Part shown: piece after piece, positions 22,728 through 33,173 of the stretch
Layout of the letters: each line of letters starts with the position of its first letter
Position numbering within the stretch: the stretch's first letter is position 1
Source of the DNA: Zhengitettix transpicula
Taxonomy: Eukaryota > Arthropoda > Insecta > Orthoptera > Tetrigidae
Direction of reading: 5' to 3'
NCBI GenBank assembly: GCA_037074705.1
Contig: CM073590.1
Span: 211,712,746 to 211,776,745, forward strand
DNA: 64,000 nucleotides
Translations under genes and position numbers: made by a program
Notes under the pieces: model-generated
The model's input: only the letters and a program-made list of their open reading frames with translations
Databases searched by the model: none
Told to the model about the DNA's origin: nothing

Positions 22728-23526
22728 GTAAGTTTAAGTATCTCTTATGAAGTTCTTCAGAATGTTACAGAACTAAAATTTTCCAAAGTTGAACAGACAG
22801 TATTAACAATTTTTAAAGTTTTAACATGCAAATAATTTGCATTTAGTGAACTTTGCTTGTCTTTTTGAAACATTTATTTATTTTATTACAGTCTATATAG
22901 ATCATTTAGTTAATTGTTTTACAAGCACCTAAGTTTTTATAGTCATTCCCGAAAGTAAGTTACAAGAATGCCACTTACAAGTTACGTTATTGAGTCAATG
23001 ATATTTTTATTGTAATATATTTATATTAATGTTATAATTTGCTTATGTCACGGGGAAAACGTTCTTGCTCCTATATGGACAATTCTATCGTGATTTTCGA
23101 ACCCTCAGTTCGCATTTCTATATTAATAGCGATAATAAGATGAAGTAATTTAATAAGAACATTATTAAATTGTAGAATATGTAATCAAAGGCATCGATCA
23201 AGTTAAGAAACCTTTTACCCCACCCATCAGTTTTATTCGCAAACACGAAAAATAAACAACGTATATGAAGTTAGGCTTACTTTTCATATCGATTTAATCG
23301 CCAAGTACGCTCTTGAATGATGGAAGATGAAGCCTATTGAATTTATTTAGACAAATTTAACATAATGATATTCTGCTCTCTATTTCTTAAAATTACTTTC
23401 CCCCCCGTATATAACACAATTAAATAAATACAACCAGTACGGCTCATGTACGTTGCAGAATGCATACGTTACAGGAGTAGGTGATCGTAAACCTTAATCC
23501 CAGGTCCAGATTAAAAACATTCATAA
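22728..23526. other. Intronic AT-rich DNA (between exons c and d)
   Basis: No gene or repeat recognised apart from a short C-run near 23400. Confidence 0.45.
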
Positions 23527-23762
23527 TTTTTTTTAGGACAACAAGCTGCTGAAGGGTAATCCACGTTGTGGCAACTCCTTTTTAATAGCATTGTAAGGGA
23601 TTTGAAAGGGCGAATGCGGAAGGTAGCCAAGGGTTAACTATGGTTTAAGGATCCTACCCGGCATTCACCTAAAGGTTATGCAGGACAAACCATAGAAAAC
23701 CTGCATCAGGTAGATCGGGCATTGGGTACTTGTCCCACGCCTTTCCGATAGTGGGAGAGGAG
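23527..23762 (-). mobile_element. R-family retroposon, copy R2 (truncated)
   Basis: Starts at a T-run (poly(A) on the minus strand), then GACAACAAGCTGCTGAAGGG and the R body (GGATCCTACCCGGCATTC, GTCGGGCATTGGGTACTTG). It stops at GGGAGAGGAGTTTT, where full-length copies continue. The truncation is at the 5' end of the element, as in LINE-type insertion. Confidence 0.75.
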
Positions 23763-24003
23763 TTTTTTTTAGGATAACAGGCTACATGAGGGTAATCCAC
23801 ATGGATTAGTATAGCATTGTAAGGATTTTGAAAGGGGGGATGTGGAAGGTAGCCAAGGGCTAACTATGGTTTAAGAATCCTACCCGCCAATTTTCCTAAA
23901 AGTGATGCAGAGAAAACCCTAGTAAAACCTGCATCAGGTAGGTCGGGCATTTGGTACTTGTCCCACGCCCTTCCGATGGCGGGAGAGGTGTTATCTGTGC
24001 AAG
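23763..24003 (-). mobile_element. R-family retroposon, copy R3 (truncated), abutting R2
   Basis: A second T-run and body (GATAACAGGCTACATGAGGG) begin where R2 breaks off, in the same orientation. The two truncated copies lie head to tail. It ends near GTGTTATCTGTGCA. It carries the RAWDKYQMPDLPDAGF frame on the minus strand. Confidence 0.75.
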
Positions 24004-26204
24004 TAACGTAGACCAGAAACGAAAAGAGTACAAAAAAACGAGCTTTTTGGCCCATACTAAAAAAGTTGAAGTGGAACTTCTTTCGTAAATATGACGACGG
24101 TATAGGCCAAATTTTATTATTAAAAATTAAGTTGCTCGTTTCACATTGCTTATATTGTAATCAGAAAATATTATGTTGAAAAAAACACAGACTGTAGGGT
24201 CATCAATTATTTTTTTTATGTCGAGGGCAACGTTAAGAATTGGACAAATAATTAACTTCGTTATTGTTGATGTTATTTGAGAAAATGTACATTTAGTTAA
24301 TATTAATTTTTTAAGATGCAGGATGTATGAAGAATCTTTAATAAAAATATAAAAAATATATTTTTTCAAGATGCTTTAGTAATTTTAAGATTCTATGTTG
24401 TACTAATTTGTGTGGTCTATGGCAAATTGTGATAGAGTAACCGAATTGGGGTTTTCCGAAATTAATTTCTAATTTTAATGTTAAAGAATTTAAATTTTTC
24501 TATTGACATTATAAATAATTTAATAAAGTAAATTATTGTAAATTGTCAAAAAAAAATGAAAGAGAAGGAAGCAATAGAGATAAAAGAGTTCATACATCAA
24601 CGAGCGTCGTCAGTTTACTATTCGCTCTGGCACTCCATTTTCATTTACCTCGCAGCGTCCCGACAACATCTTTCGTACTGTAGATTCTAGATCACTCTTC
24701 AAGTTTTCAGCTCACGTCAAAAATTCTAACTTCAAGAAGAGAACCGCGTACTTAAAATTGATTGTAGAATTAGTCACTTGAACTAACATGTAACCGATAA
24801 GAGCCTTTAGTTAAAGGCAATTGACAATATAAATAATTTGTTGTACTTTTTCATAAACTTGAGAGTAATATTCAACAAAATGGTAGCGCTAATTTGATCG
24901 CTAGATTAATAATCCTGTACGTCAGCGGAGGTGGGAAGATACAAGTTCGTCGAGAAGCCTGTTCCACCACAGGTGTCTTTCTGGTGCTATTAGTAATAAA
25001 TGTCTAGGGGGCTTTCTAATCGTTTCGCACTCATGAGGAACCACATGCGCCTAACGTCGTCAAGGAGAAATTACACGCTTGGAAATTGCAGAGAAGCAGC
25101 CAACTTAGAAGGAGGGTTGCTGAAAGATGTTAAGGAGGCAGTCTTGTGGAACGCATCTTCAATCTCGGTCTAATATAATTTGACTTTCAAATCGAGAAAA
25201 TTCGACAAATATCCCTAAGATATAACTTAATTTATTTTACTGCTTTAATAGAGGTAGAGGAGTTACATAATAGCAATGCCATGAAATTACAAGATCCCGA
25301 AGTTTGAAATTTAGTCATAAAAAATTGGCTACGTATAAAACGATGACTTCCCGGCAAATACAAATGTCATTTGATTTGAATTGTAAAAGAGAGGCAAAAT
25401 TTATAAACACTTTTCTACGCGACTTTATTTCTGAAATAATCGTTGCCTCTTAACGGTGCCGACAAATCAGAAAAACTACACATCAATAATATTTAATTGT
25501 TTATAATGCTAATATTCATTTAAAAATCATCATTAAACGACACCAGTATTTATACTGAACATAGTTCTATAGAATTGAAGCCCTACAAATGATATTTACG
25601 AAGGCGAAAATCAGGTAGTAAGTATAAATTGCTTAATTATGATGCTGGTCAGGTCATGATATAACGACCTGAAAACTGCAACAAAGATACTATAAAAGAA
25701 AACGTCAGAAATTGTATCGAAAAGCATTAAAATAATTAAGTAAAGAGAATATAATGTATAGATATGAATTTGTTTATATAAACGCATAATAACGCCGGAG
25801 ACTATTTGTTTTTAGACAGAAATTATCCTGCGTTAAACTTTGCGTTTATATAAAGCGATCGCGCTTTGGGTGCCTCAAAGGATTATCTGCGTATATACAA
25901 ATTGACATCTTTATTAATTCAATTGAGTACATTTAATGCGAAATTTATAATAATTTACCATTCTCACAATTATATTGTAATTTGTTGTATTCAAAACGAC
26001 TTAAAATAATAGGTCATTATTAGTATCCAAAATGTTAGCTTGAATGATTGGCTATATAAAAACAATAAGAGGCATTTGTGATTTCATGACTATATCGAAA
26101 ATCCCGTGACAGAATTTTTAATATACACGAAGAAAACACTACCGTAAATCACAACAGAAATTTTTGCGACATTTTCTCTAGTGATAATAATTTAGAACTG
26201 GTCG
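24004..26204. other. Intronic DNA without recognised gene
   Basis: No motif or second copy found. A stretch of more even composition at 24590-25150 has no usable open frame. Confidence 0.4.
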
Positions 26205-26450
26205 GAAAAATCAGCAGTCAATTTTAAAATATATAATGCAGTTTTTATTTATTTATTTATGACAACGTTTCGGTACGTGTTTGTTTTTAACATTTAGCAT
26301 ATTTATTAAAGACCTGAGGAAGGTACAAACACGTACCGAAACGTTGCCGTAAATAATGAAAAATATTGTCTGGTATTGGTCAGAAAACTGCACTATTTAT
26401 TTCATATAAACAGACGTAAAAATTCAATTTTAAAATATATTTAAACGAGT
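26205..26450 (+). repeat. Inverted-repeat element carrying a well-formed hammerhead-like core
   Basis: CTGAGGA at 26314-26320, hairpin GGTAC (26322-26326), loop AAACAC, GTACC (26333-26337), then GAAACGTTGCC. This is the CUGANGA, stem II, GAAA order of a hammerhead ribozyme, except for one extra A before the stem. An inverted copy of the second half (ACAAACACGTACCGAAACG on the minus strand) lies at 26284-26262, so the region can fold back on itself. GTCAGAAAACTGCA and AATTTTAAAATATAT blocks on both sides extend the symmetry. Confidence 0.65.
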
Positions 26451-26974
26451 CATTTATATACGCAATTTATCTCTGGTTGTCCTTAGTAGCATTTTTGTGA
26501 TAAGAATAGGGCCTATATATTTTACTATTGTGAATTAATAGTGTTTGCTTCTTAATTCTTGTTAAAATTAATACCACCGTCATTAAAATAACCGTATTAA
26601 TTGGTATTTTAGTGATTGAAAATTTATTTTTCTTATCGTTACAATTGTAAAGTTGATGTAGGGAATTGTTTTCATTGTTTTCAATTAGAAATTTATTTTT
26701 TTAAAAACAGAAAAACGTGAACTTTTATGGTTGTTGGTCAATTTGAACCTGATTAACTCAAAACCCGCTGAACTGAGTTAGAAAAATTTCATTTTTGTAT
26801 TTATACTTTCTCAAGTTACATCTTAGGCTTCATTCTTTGCCGAATTTCAAGTCAGGAGTGAGTGGAAGGAGAGTCGGTTACAGCAAAGTCATATTGTACG
26901 CATTGGTTTTGGATTAATAACAATTTCTATAGGAATTACATTTGTATAACTGGAGATAAATAGCTTATTGTGTC

Positions 26975-27310
26975 AAAATACGATGCGCAGTGGTCTACTG
27001 GTCTGGTGTTGAAACGAGGGTATGCCGAAACTCACGTTAACACGAACCCTTGTTACAGAAACTTTGTCGTGTGGAAACAATTTTGAAAGCATATGGTCAA
27101 GGAAATATATTGTTTTCAGTTCAGGATATGAAAACTCATCTGTAAAGGTTAAGAGTGGATAAGTTCAGGGTGTGATAAAAAGTCAGCACCGTTGTCTCTA
27201 TACACCGTCTGTAAGATTGTGGTCTTAAGAATGTTAGTCGCGTTGCCTCAGCTTGCCTCCAAGGGGGAGTTCCCCCCTGACGACAACACTCCCCTTCATA
27301 TTCTCCCTTC
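26975..27310 (-). repeat. Dispersed repeat family H, copy 2 (inverted)
   Basis: Reverse complement of the 15.6-kb and 50.4-kb copies: AACACGAACCCTTGTTAC, TGTTTTCAGTTCAGGAT and GGGGGAGTTCCCCCCTGACG are the matching blocks. It ends about 90 bp before exon d. Confidence 0.7.
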
Positions 27311-27399
27311 TACTGCGCAATTCGTACGGCTCTCACGAGTTATACTTATATTTGTAGTTACTAGACTGTTTTAGTGAGTCAATCTGTCTGTTATTTCAG

Positions 27400-27475
27400 A
27401 ACATATCAACCACATCAGGGCGGTGGCTGGTGTAAACCATGTTGGCCTCGGGGCAGGCTACGATGGTATCAACTT
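27400..27475 (+). CDS. DPEP: Membrane dipeptidase, exon d
   Basis: Between acceptor GTTATTTCAG (to 27399) and donor TT|GTAAGT. After two bases completing a glutamate codon it reads HINHIRAVAGVNHVGLGAGY DGIN, and its last two bases TT join the G of exon e to give leucine. It matches the family block HIxHIxxVAGxxxVGLGxDFDG; the aspartate of the final DG aligns with the active-site Asp288 of the mammalian enzyme. The usual DFDG is AGYDG here. Confidence 0.92.
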
Positions 27476-27717
27476 GTAAGTACTAAACAATATGTTTATT
27501 TTTATGAAAATGTATGGAGCGTATATTATTTTTTAGGACGATACCAAGTTTTATAATCAATTATGCCTGGAAATTCTTTTAGACAATCTTCAGTATTCCT
27601 TCAGTTGTGGAGGTGCTCGTGTGGAAGCTGATTCGTGTGCTCTGATTTTCGCTTTTCAGAAATATATTTGGAGTCGACATAGACATCGATATATCATGTA
27701 TTTTACCGAGTCTTCAA

Positions 27718-27721
<4 letters not shown>

Positions 27722-27761
<40 letters not shown>
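27722..27761. repeat. (TA)n microsatellite, left flank of element B
   Basis: About 40 bp of pure TA ending directly at the TGTAAT terminus. Confidence 0.95.
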
Positions 27762-27764
<3 letters not shown>

Positions 27765-28806
27765 AATATTCAGCTAATAGCCTTGATTAAATGAAATATT
27801 AATCAAAAGGATAAGCGTTAATTAAATAAAGGATTAAACAAGAATTTACAAATAAAATATAATTTATTATCAAATTGTGGCTTCAAGAATCAAAACAATT
27901 ACAATTAAAATTTTAATATCTCAGGATCTTTACTGGGTTTGATGATTAGGACACGATAAAAGTAGAATTTGACTAATTAACAGTTCAAAATATTATTTGC
28001 TTAAAATTAAAGGAAATAAGTCGATCAATGAAAGAAAACTAGAAGAAAGCGAACGAACGAACGAAATCTGACTGTATCCTTTAATTAGCGTTTACAATAT
28101 TATCATAATTTTGGTTTTTGTTACTTACATACTGTTCCGGCTGGTACCAGCATTCTCTGTAGCTTCAGAAGTACACTATTGCAACATTTTACACTGATTC
28201 TAAATGTCGACTCACAGATTCTACACTATTTGAATCGAAATGGAATTTCTTGGCTCTCGTGAACTCAGATGATCCAACTAAATATCAGTTATCTGGTGTC
28301 TGCTTGCCTTACAGGAATCTTACGAGTTGCTAATTTATTAGTCTTTTACCGATTTGGATGTAAACTGCAACGTAGCTCAGTGAAGATTTGTTTTAAATGT
28401 TTATTCTCTCATGGCTGCTCTTAAATGTAGACTCTGCTATTCCGCTCCTTGCTGCTGACCGAAACTAACTTTATTTTTAAATACTTTAGATCGTCTCGAC
28501 TATGTTTCTGACACGACCACTTGCTGTCCTTTCTGGCTGCTGACTCAAAACTTCATCCGTCCACAACAATCTTTCGGCACCAACTCCCAAGTTTTATTAC
28601 TTGTTCCGTACTTCGCAATCTTTCGGCACCAACTAACTATGCTAGTACATCTCTAGTTTGAGCGCGCATTTCCATTTTGGCATTTTTTCAAAGCAACAGA
28701 GCTCAGCGCTATTGTCGCTTTTTGTCGCTCAAAATACCGTTAACAATTTATTCGCCTACAATTTAATTTCTAATATAAACAATTAATGGCTTAATTAAGT
28801 GGCATT

Positions 28807-28809
<3 letters not shown>
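27762..28809 (-). mobile_element. LTR-like element B, close relative of A in opposite orientation
   Basis: Reads TGTAATATTC at its left and GGCATTACA at its right end. Its reverse complement matches A (3852-4841) throughout with scattered changes. It is about 60 bp longer, largely because of a local tandem duplication around CTTTCGGCACCAACT (28572 and 28622). The AATAAA signal is also conserved. No internal coding region is attached. Confidence 0.75.

Positions 28810-28852
<43 letters not shown>
28810..28852. repeat. (TA)n microsatellite, right flank of element B
   Basis: About 42 bp of TA directly after TTACA. Element B is thus embedded in one TA microsatellite. Confidence 0.95.
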
Positions 28853-28854
<2 letters not shown>

Positions 28855-28985
28855 GACTATTGTGAAAAGTAATAAATAAATAAACAGCCAATTTTAAGTC
28901 AGAAGAATGTATTTAATAATGTAAAATGAAACAATGTTTCGTCGCTTATTTGGCAACGTCATCAGGTTCAAGTATATTTTTTTTT
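28855..28985 (-). repeat. Hammerhead-like element, minus strand (best match to consensus)
   Basis: On the minus strand: CTGATGA (28965-28959), a one-base C, stem GTTGC (28957-28953), loop CAAATAA, GCGAC (28945-28941), GAAAC (28940-28936), then ATTG. Both conserved boxes are perfect and the stem has one G.U pair. It shares TAATAAATAAATAAACA and GCCAATTTTxAGTCAGA with the element at 35905, so it is a dispersed family. Confidence 0.65.
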
Positions 28986-31599
28986 GACAGACAGGGAGTT
29001 TCTCTGCTGACTGCCGTGGCCGAAAAAAAAATTATTTCTATATTATTACAAAACTCTTGCATTTATTTCTGACAGCAGACAGATTTGTGCTCTTCTTATA
29101 TTTAAGTTACTGTGTAAACAAGATCCGTAAAACAATTTTATTAGCAGAAAATGATAAAATCATTGATATTGTTAGCATTGAACCTGTTTTCATGGTCATC
29201 CTGGTGGCAACTCTCTTAGATTTATGATCGTGTTATTTGCTTGTAAACCGTTTCATCGTAAATAAATATATACATTACCTGTCATACTTGGCCGTTGTTT
29301 ACGCCATATTTAAATCTGCAAGAAGCTGCTGGGTGCACTGCAAGCCTCAGTAACTTTTAAGGCAAATTTAATACGGGATCATGTAGCTTTTAACTGCCTT
29401 CAGAGATTAAACTTCATTAATACCGTGGTAGCGGTCGATGGAACGACCTCATTTGAAGAACCTGATAAGTGGTTAAGTAACTTGAATACGTTCATCCGAG
29501 ATGTTTCACTTTGTTTACTCGAAAGTTATTTACTTTATACATTTTGAAATCATTCATTTTTTAATATTACTTTTGTCATTCGTTTTAATCATGCAGTTGG
29601 TCATCTGCCAGTTTTTATGTATATACATCAAGTGAGACTGCCGTAAATAAATTACATCTGTTCGTTACGAATTACAATATTCAATATTAATTATAATATG
29701 ACTGTACTTATTATTTTCTGAATTACTAGTATGACCCTAGCAAGTTTTTAAATGAAGAACTGTTAATATCAGAATTTTGTTATGTTTTAAATAATTAAAA
29801 ATACGTATCTAAATTATATATTCAATTAAAATGAATTTTTACCCTATAATAATAATTGAAAAATATAATTATATTAAGATATATTTAATTTAATTCATCA
29901 ATTATTCGTAAAAATAATGAAACATTAGATAAAATTATGGATTTAATATCCAAGTAAATTTGTATTTAAAAAAATTCTTAACCTTTACTTCTGAATTGAA
30001 TGAATAATCTTCATGAGGCACTCTACACTTCGTTATATATCGAGATTTCGCGTTAATAATTTATGAAGAATAATTGAATGCCGCGCATATTAAAGTTTAT
30101 AAGTAGATTACGAGGTGAGTGGAAATTTAATGAGTCCGACATTAACATGGAAAACCTTTCTAGTTCAACATAATAATTCTCTGACGATGTTTCGTAACAA
30201 TTCAAACTTATTTTGTCAAAATCATCTGAATCTGTAATTTCCATTCAGCTCAATATATTTATATCCGGTTATTATCAAGGAACAATAAAATATTCAAAAA
30301 TGAAATTCTGAATAGATTACTTTAATTAATCAATATGAGTAAATTTAAATGTTTTAATTTAGATAAAAAATTTATCTACCTAATTTATATTCCAATTTTA
30401 GTTTTATACTTAATTGTTGTTAGTATCCGACATATTGATGAGGAAAATGGCATGTTCAGGCATTTAAAAGTGATAATTAATGTTTTATTGTTAATGTTTT
30501 ATCTCTGAAATAGTATTATTATCTATTTTTATTAATATAAAATATTATATTATTATATGAAAGTATTACTATGTAATTAATTTAATTTTTTCATGATTTT
30601 CTAATTTTTTCTAATTTCTTTGCTGGCGTAATTAAATCCTTGGTTCTCTGATATTCGTTATTGGGTTTAATTTTTAGCTTCCTGTTTAGGAAATGGAATG
30701 TTTTATATTTTTTCCGCATTAGTAGTGTTCAAACATAATTGTGTCTACAATAAAGAAACGTTCCTTGGAAGGCATTTTCTTCTCATTTATGTTATTGTGT
30801 TATTATTAATAAAATGTTTTGTATTTCATTCATAACATTACTGAGTCTTCCAGTTGCCACTAAAATGTATTGTTTGTGGTAATTACAAATAAAGTAAGTT
30901 GGATTAGAATTTTTTTACGACGAATTATGCATGTTGGACGACACGCAACGTTCCTATTTCCTACAATTTCTGAGCGTGTGAAAAGTTTTAGAATAAAACT
31001 GCGTCCTATTGGTTAAGGGATTAGAGAATATGCTCTGAATAGTCTAAATATATAATAACAAGCTGAAGCCGAAGTATCAACGGGAGTGGTCAACAGCGCC
31101 CTGGAATGGATGTTGGAAATTCCTTGTCCAGTCGCAGGAGTTGTTGGCAATTTCGGATGTCCACGTCTTGACCCCTAAGCTTAAAGTGACATCGATTGCT
31201 GTCAGCGGACTTTCCCGGAATGCAGGCTGCACTCTAAACTCGTACGGGTTCTTTGAAGCAGAAAGATCAAATAGCTTTCTCTCTGTTGGATGACCCAAAC
31301 TGGTGAACGTGGGGAAGAATTTTCAGCTTGACGCTCCAGTTATAAAAACTTTCGGAACATAACGAAATGGGACTTACGGGGCCTACTTACCAATTTATAT
31401 ATGACATCAAAATAATGCAATTATACACAACTAATTGAATTTACTTGATTTAATAATTCATTTTTAATTATTCCTTAAAAATTAATTCATTTTAGCTCCC
31501 GGAGATCATAAAGAAAATCTCACCCTTCGACGAGTAATGGCGGCATAATTCGGTCTGATTGTCTGAAACATTTGCCACTAAAAAAGTATGCTGGTAACT
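28986..31599. other. Intronic DNA (between exons d and e), no gene recognised
   Basis: Very AT-rich. A GC-richer patch at 31077-31320 has a 73-codon minus-strand frame with no recognisable family. Confidence 0.45.
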
Positions 31600-32030
31600 C
31601 TTTTTTAGGATCAGGCTACATGAAGGCAATCCACGTGGTGGCAACTCCCCTTTAATAGCATAGGAAGGGATTTGGAGGGGGATATGCGAAGGGAGGAGGA
31701 AGATAGGAAAGGGTTAACTAGGGTCCTCGGGCTGAAGTTTAAGGGTCCTACGAGGAATTTCCCTAAAAGTGATGCAGAACAAACCCTAGGTCGGGCATTA
31801 AATACTTGTCCTACGACCTTCCGACGGCGGGAGAGCGGTGTTTACTGTAGGGACACAGAATTTTCTTCTCAGTGCCTCGACCAGTTCAGGAGGCAGCTGG
31901 CCGGCTACTTCAATAGGAATAGTGGACAACTCCCACCGTAAGCCCAAGGTCTGCGAACCCGGAACATACACCTCACAAAACAAACCGAAATGTCTCGGCT
32001 TGTGGCAACCTCAGTTCTAAAGCAGAGGGA
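31600..32030 (-). mobile_element. R-family retroposon, copy R4
   Basis: T-run and GGATCAGGCTACATGAAGGC mark the 3' end (minus strand). The body covers GCATAGGAAGGGATTTGGAG through GACAACTCCCACCG and CCTCACAAAAC. Its 31737-31789 piece reappears as filler at 32537-32589. There are small internal deletions relative to R1. Confidence 0.75.
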
Positions 32031-32236
32031 GATTATTACAAATGTTTTTACGGTTAACTGCGAGGGACTCGTCTCAGTTATAGGCCTAGTATCCATTACA
32101 CATCAATAAACATAATTATTCGTCTTCACCTTGTTACGGCATTAACCTGCAATAATACGATTAGGTTACGTCTTTTTGCATGTAGAAAAAATTAATAGGT
32201 AGTGGCGAATAGGATTTTATTAATTTTAAAAATTTA

Positions 32237-32925
32237 TACTGTGCTATATTTTTACCTACCTGGGTGCCCGGGTTGTCATAATTAATATCAGCGTCATCGA
32301 TAAGAGAAAATTTTAGGGGTCAATGAGATAGATAGGGCTTCTCCATATATTTTTCTGTATAATTTCAACATCTTTCAGCATGGGAAAGGGAGAACCTTTA
32401 GGGATGGGGATGGAGGCGCGTAACATAAAACTCACGCAGAAAATCGAGATTTGAGCTAAATCTGGTCTTATCGATGACGCTGATATTAATTATGACAACC
32501 CGGGCACCCAGGTGGGTAAAAATATAGCACAGTACTGTTTAAGGGTCCTATGAGGAATTTCCCTAAAAGTGATGCAGAACAAACCCTAGTACTTAATTTT
32601 TCTGCGTGAGTTTTATGTTACGCGCCTCCATCCCCATCCCTAAAGGTTCTCCCATCCCATGCTGAAAGATGTTGAAATTATACAGAAAAATATATGGAGA
32701 AGCCCTATCTATCTCATTGACCCCTAAAATTTTCTCTCTACTAAAATATCAGTCTGTTTTACATGTTTGAAAATTTCCATCGCCGTCCAACACCGCCCCT
32801 GGGCGTGGTAGTCGCATCTCACCCCCCACAGTTTTTGTTTCCGGTTATAAAGTAACACGTGTACTGAAATAGGTCACATTTGTTCCACGGGTGTAGATTT
32901 GTATGTGGAGCATACACGTACAGAG
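32237..32925. repeat. Rearranged family J locus: inverted repeat, R-derived filler and second J copy
   Basis: Arms 32241-32304 and 32467-32530 are 64-nt inverted repeats with one mismatch (GTGCTATATTTTTACC to ATCGATAAG). Positions 32537-32589 are a 53-bp copy of R4 at 31737-31789 with one change. Positions 32594-32743 are the near-identical reverse complement of 32304-32449, and the J family then continues normally to the CCACAGTTTTTGTTTCCGG block and the GGGTGTAGATTTGTATGTGG block. Confidence 0.85.
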
Positions 32926-33081
32926 TCAATTTTATTTAAACACAGATAAAACCAAGAATTGACCCCAGGACCTACCCTAAGTACGAGGTAGTCAGCGGAA
33001 ATCCTGGGTGTGATTCTTGGCACGGTCGAGATTTGTCTATGATATTCTTTTAATTCAGGTTATTAGCCTTAAGAGCGAGTG

Positions 33082-33173
33082 TATTTATTTAAATAATTTC
33101 TTCTGTTGTTGGAGAAAGATAAAAGATTATTTATTTAAATAATTTCTTCTGCTGTTGGAGAAAGATAAAAGAT
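33082..33173. repeat. 46-bp tandem duplication (two units)
   Basis: TATTTATTTAAATAATTTC to AAGATAAAAGAT occurs twice in succession (33082-33127 and 33128-33173) with one T/C difference. Recent local duplication. Confidence 0.9.

Noticed and set aside
31672..32096. Frames of 60-89 codons on both strands
   Set aside because: They lie within R-family copy R4 and are by-products of its composition.
33082..33173. The 46-bp duplication as a satellite
   Set aside because: Only two units, so it is a simple local duplication.
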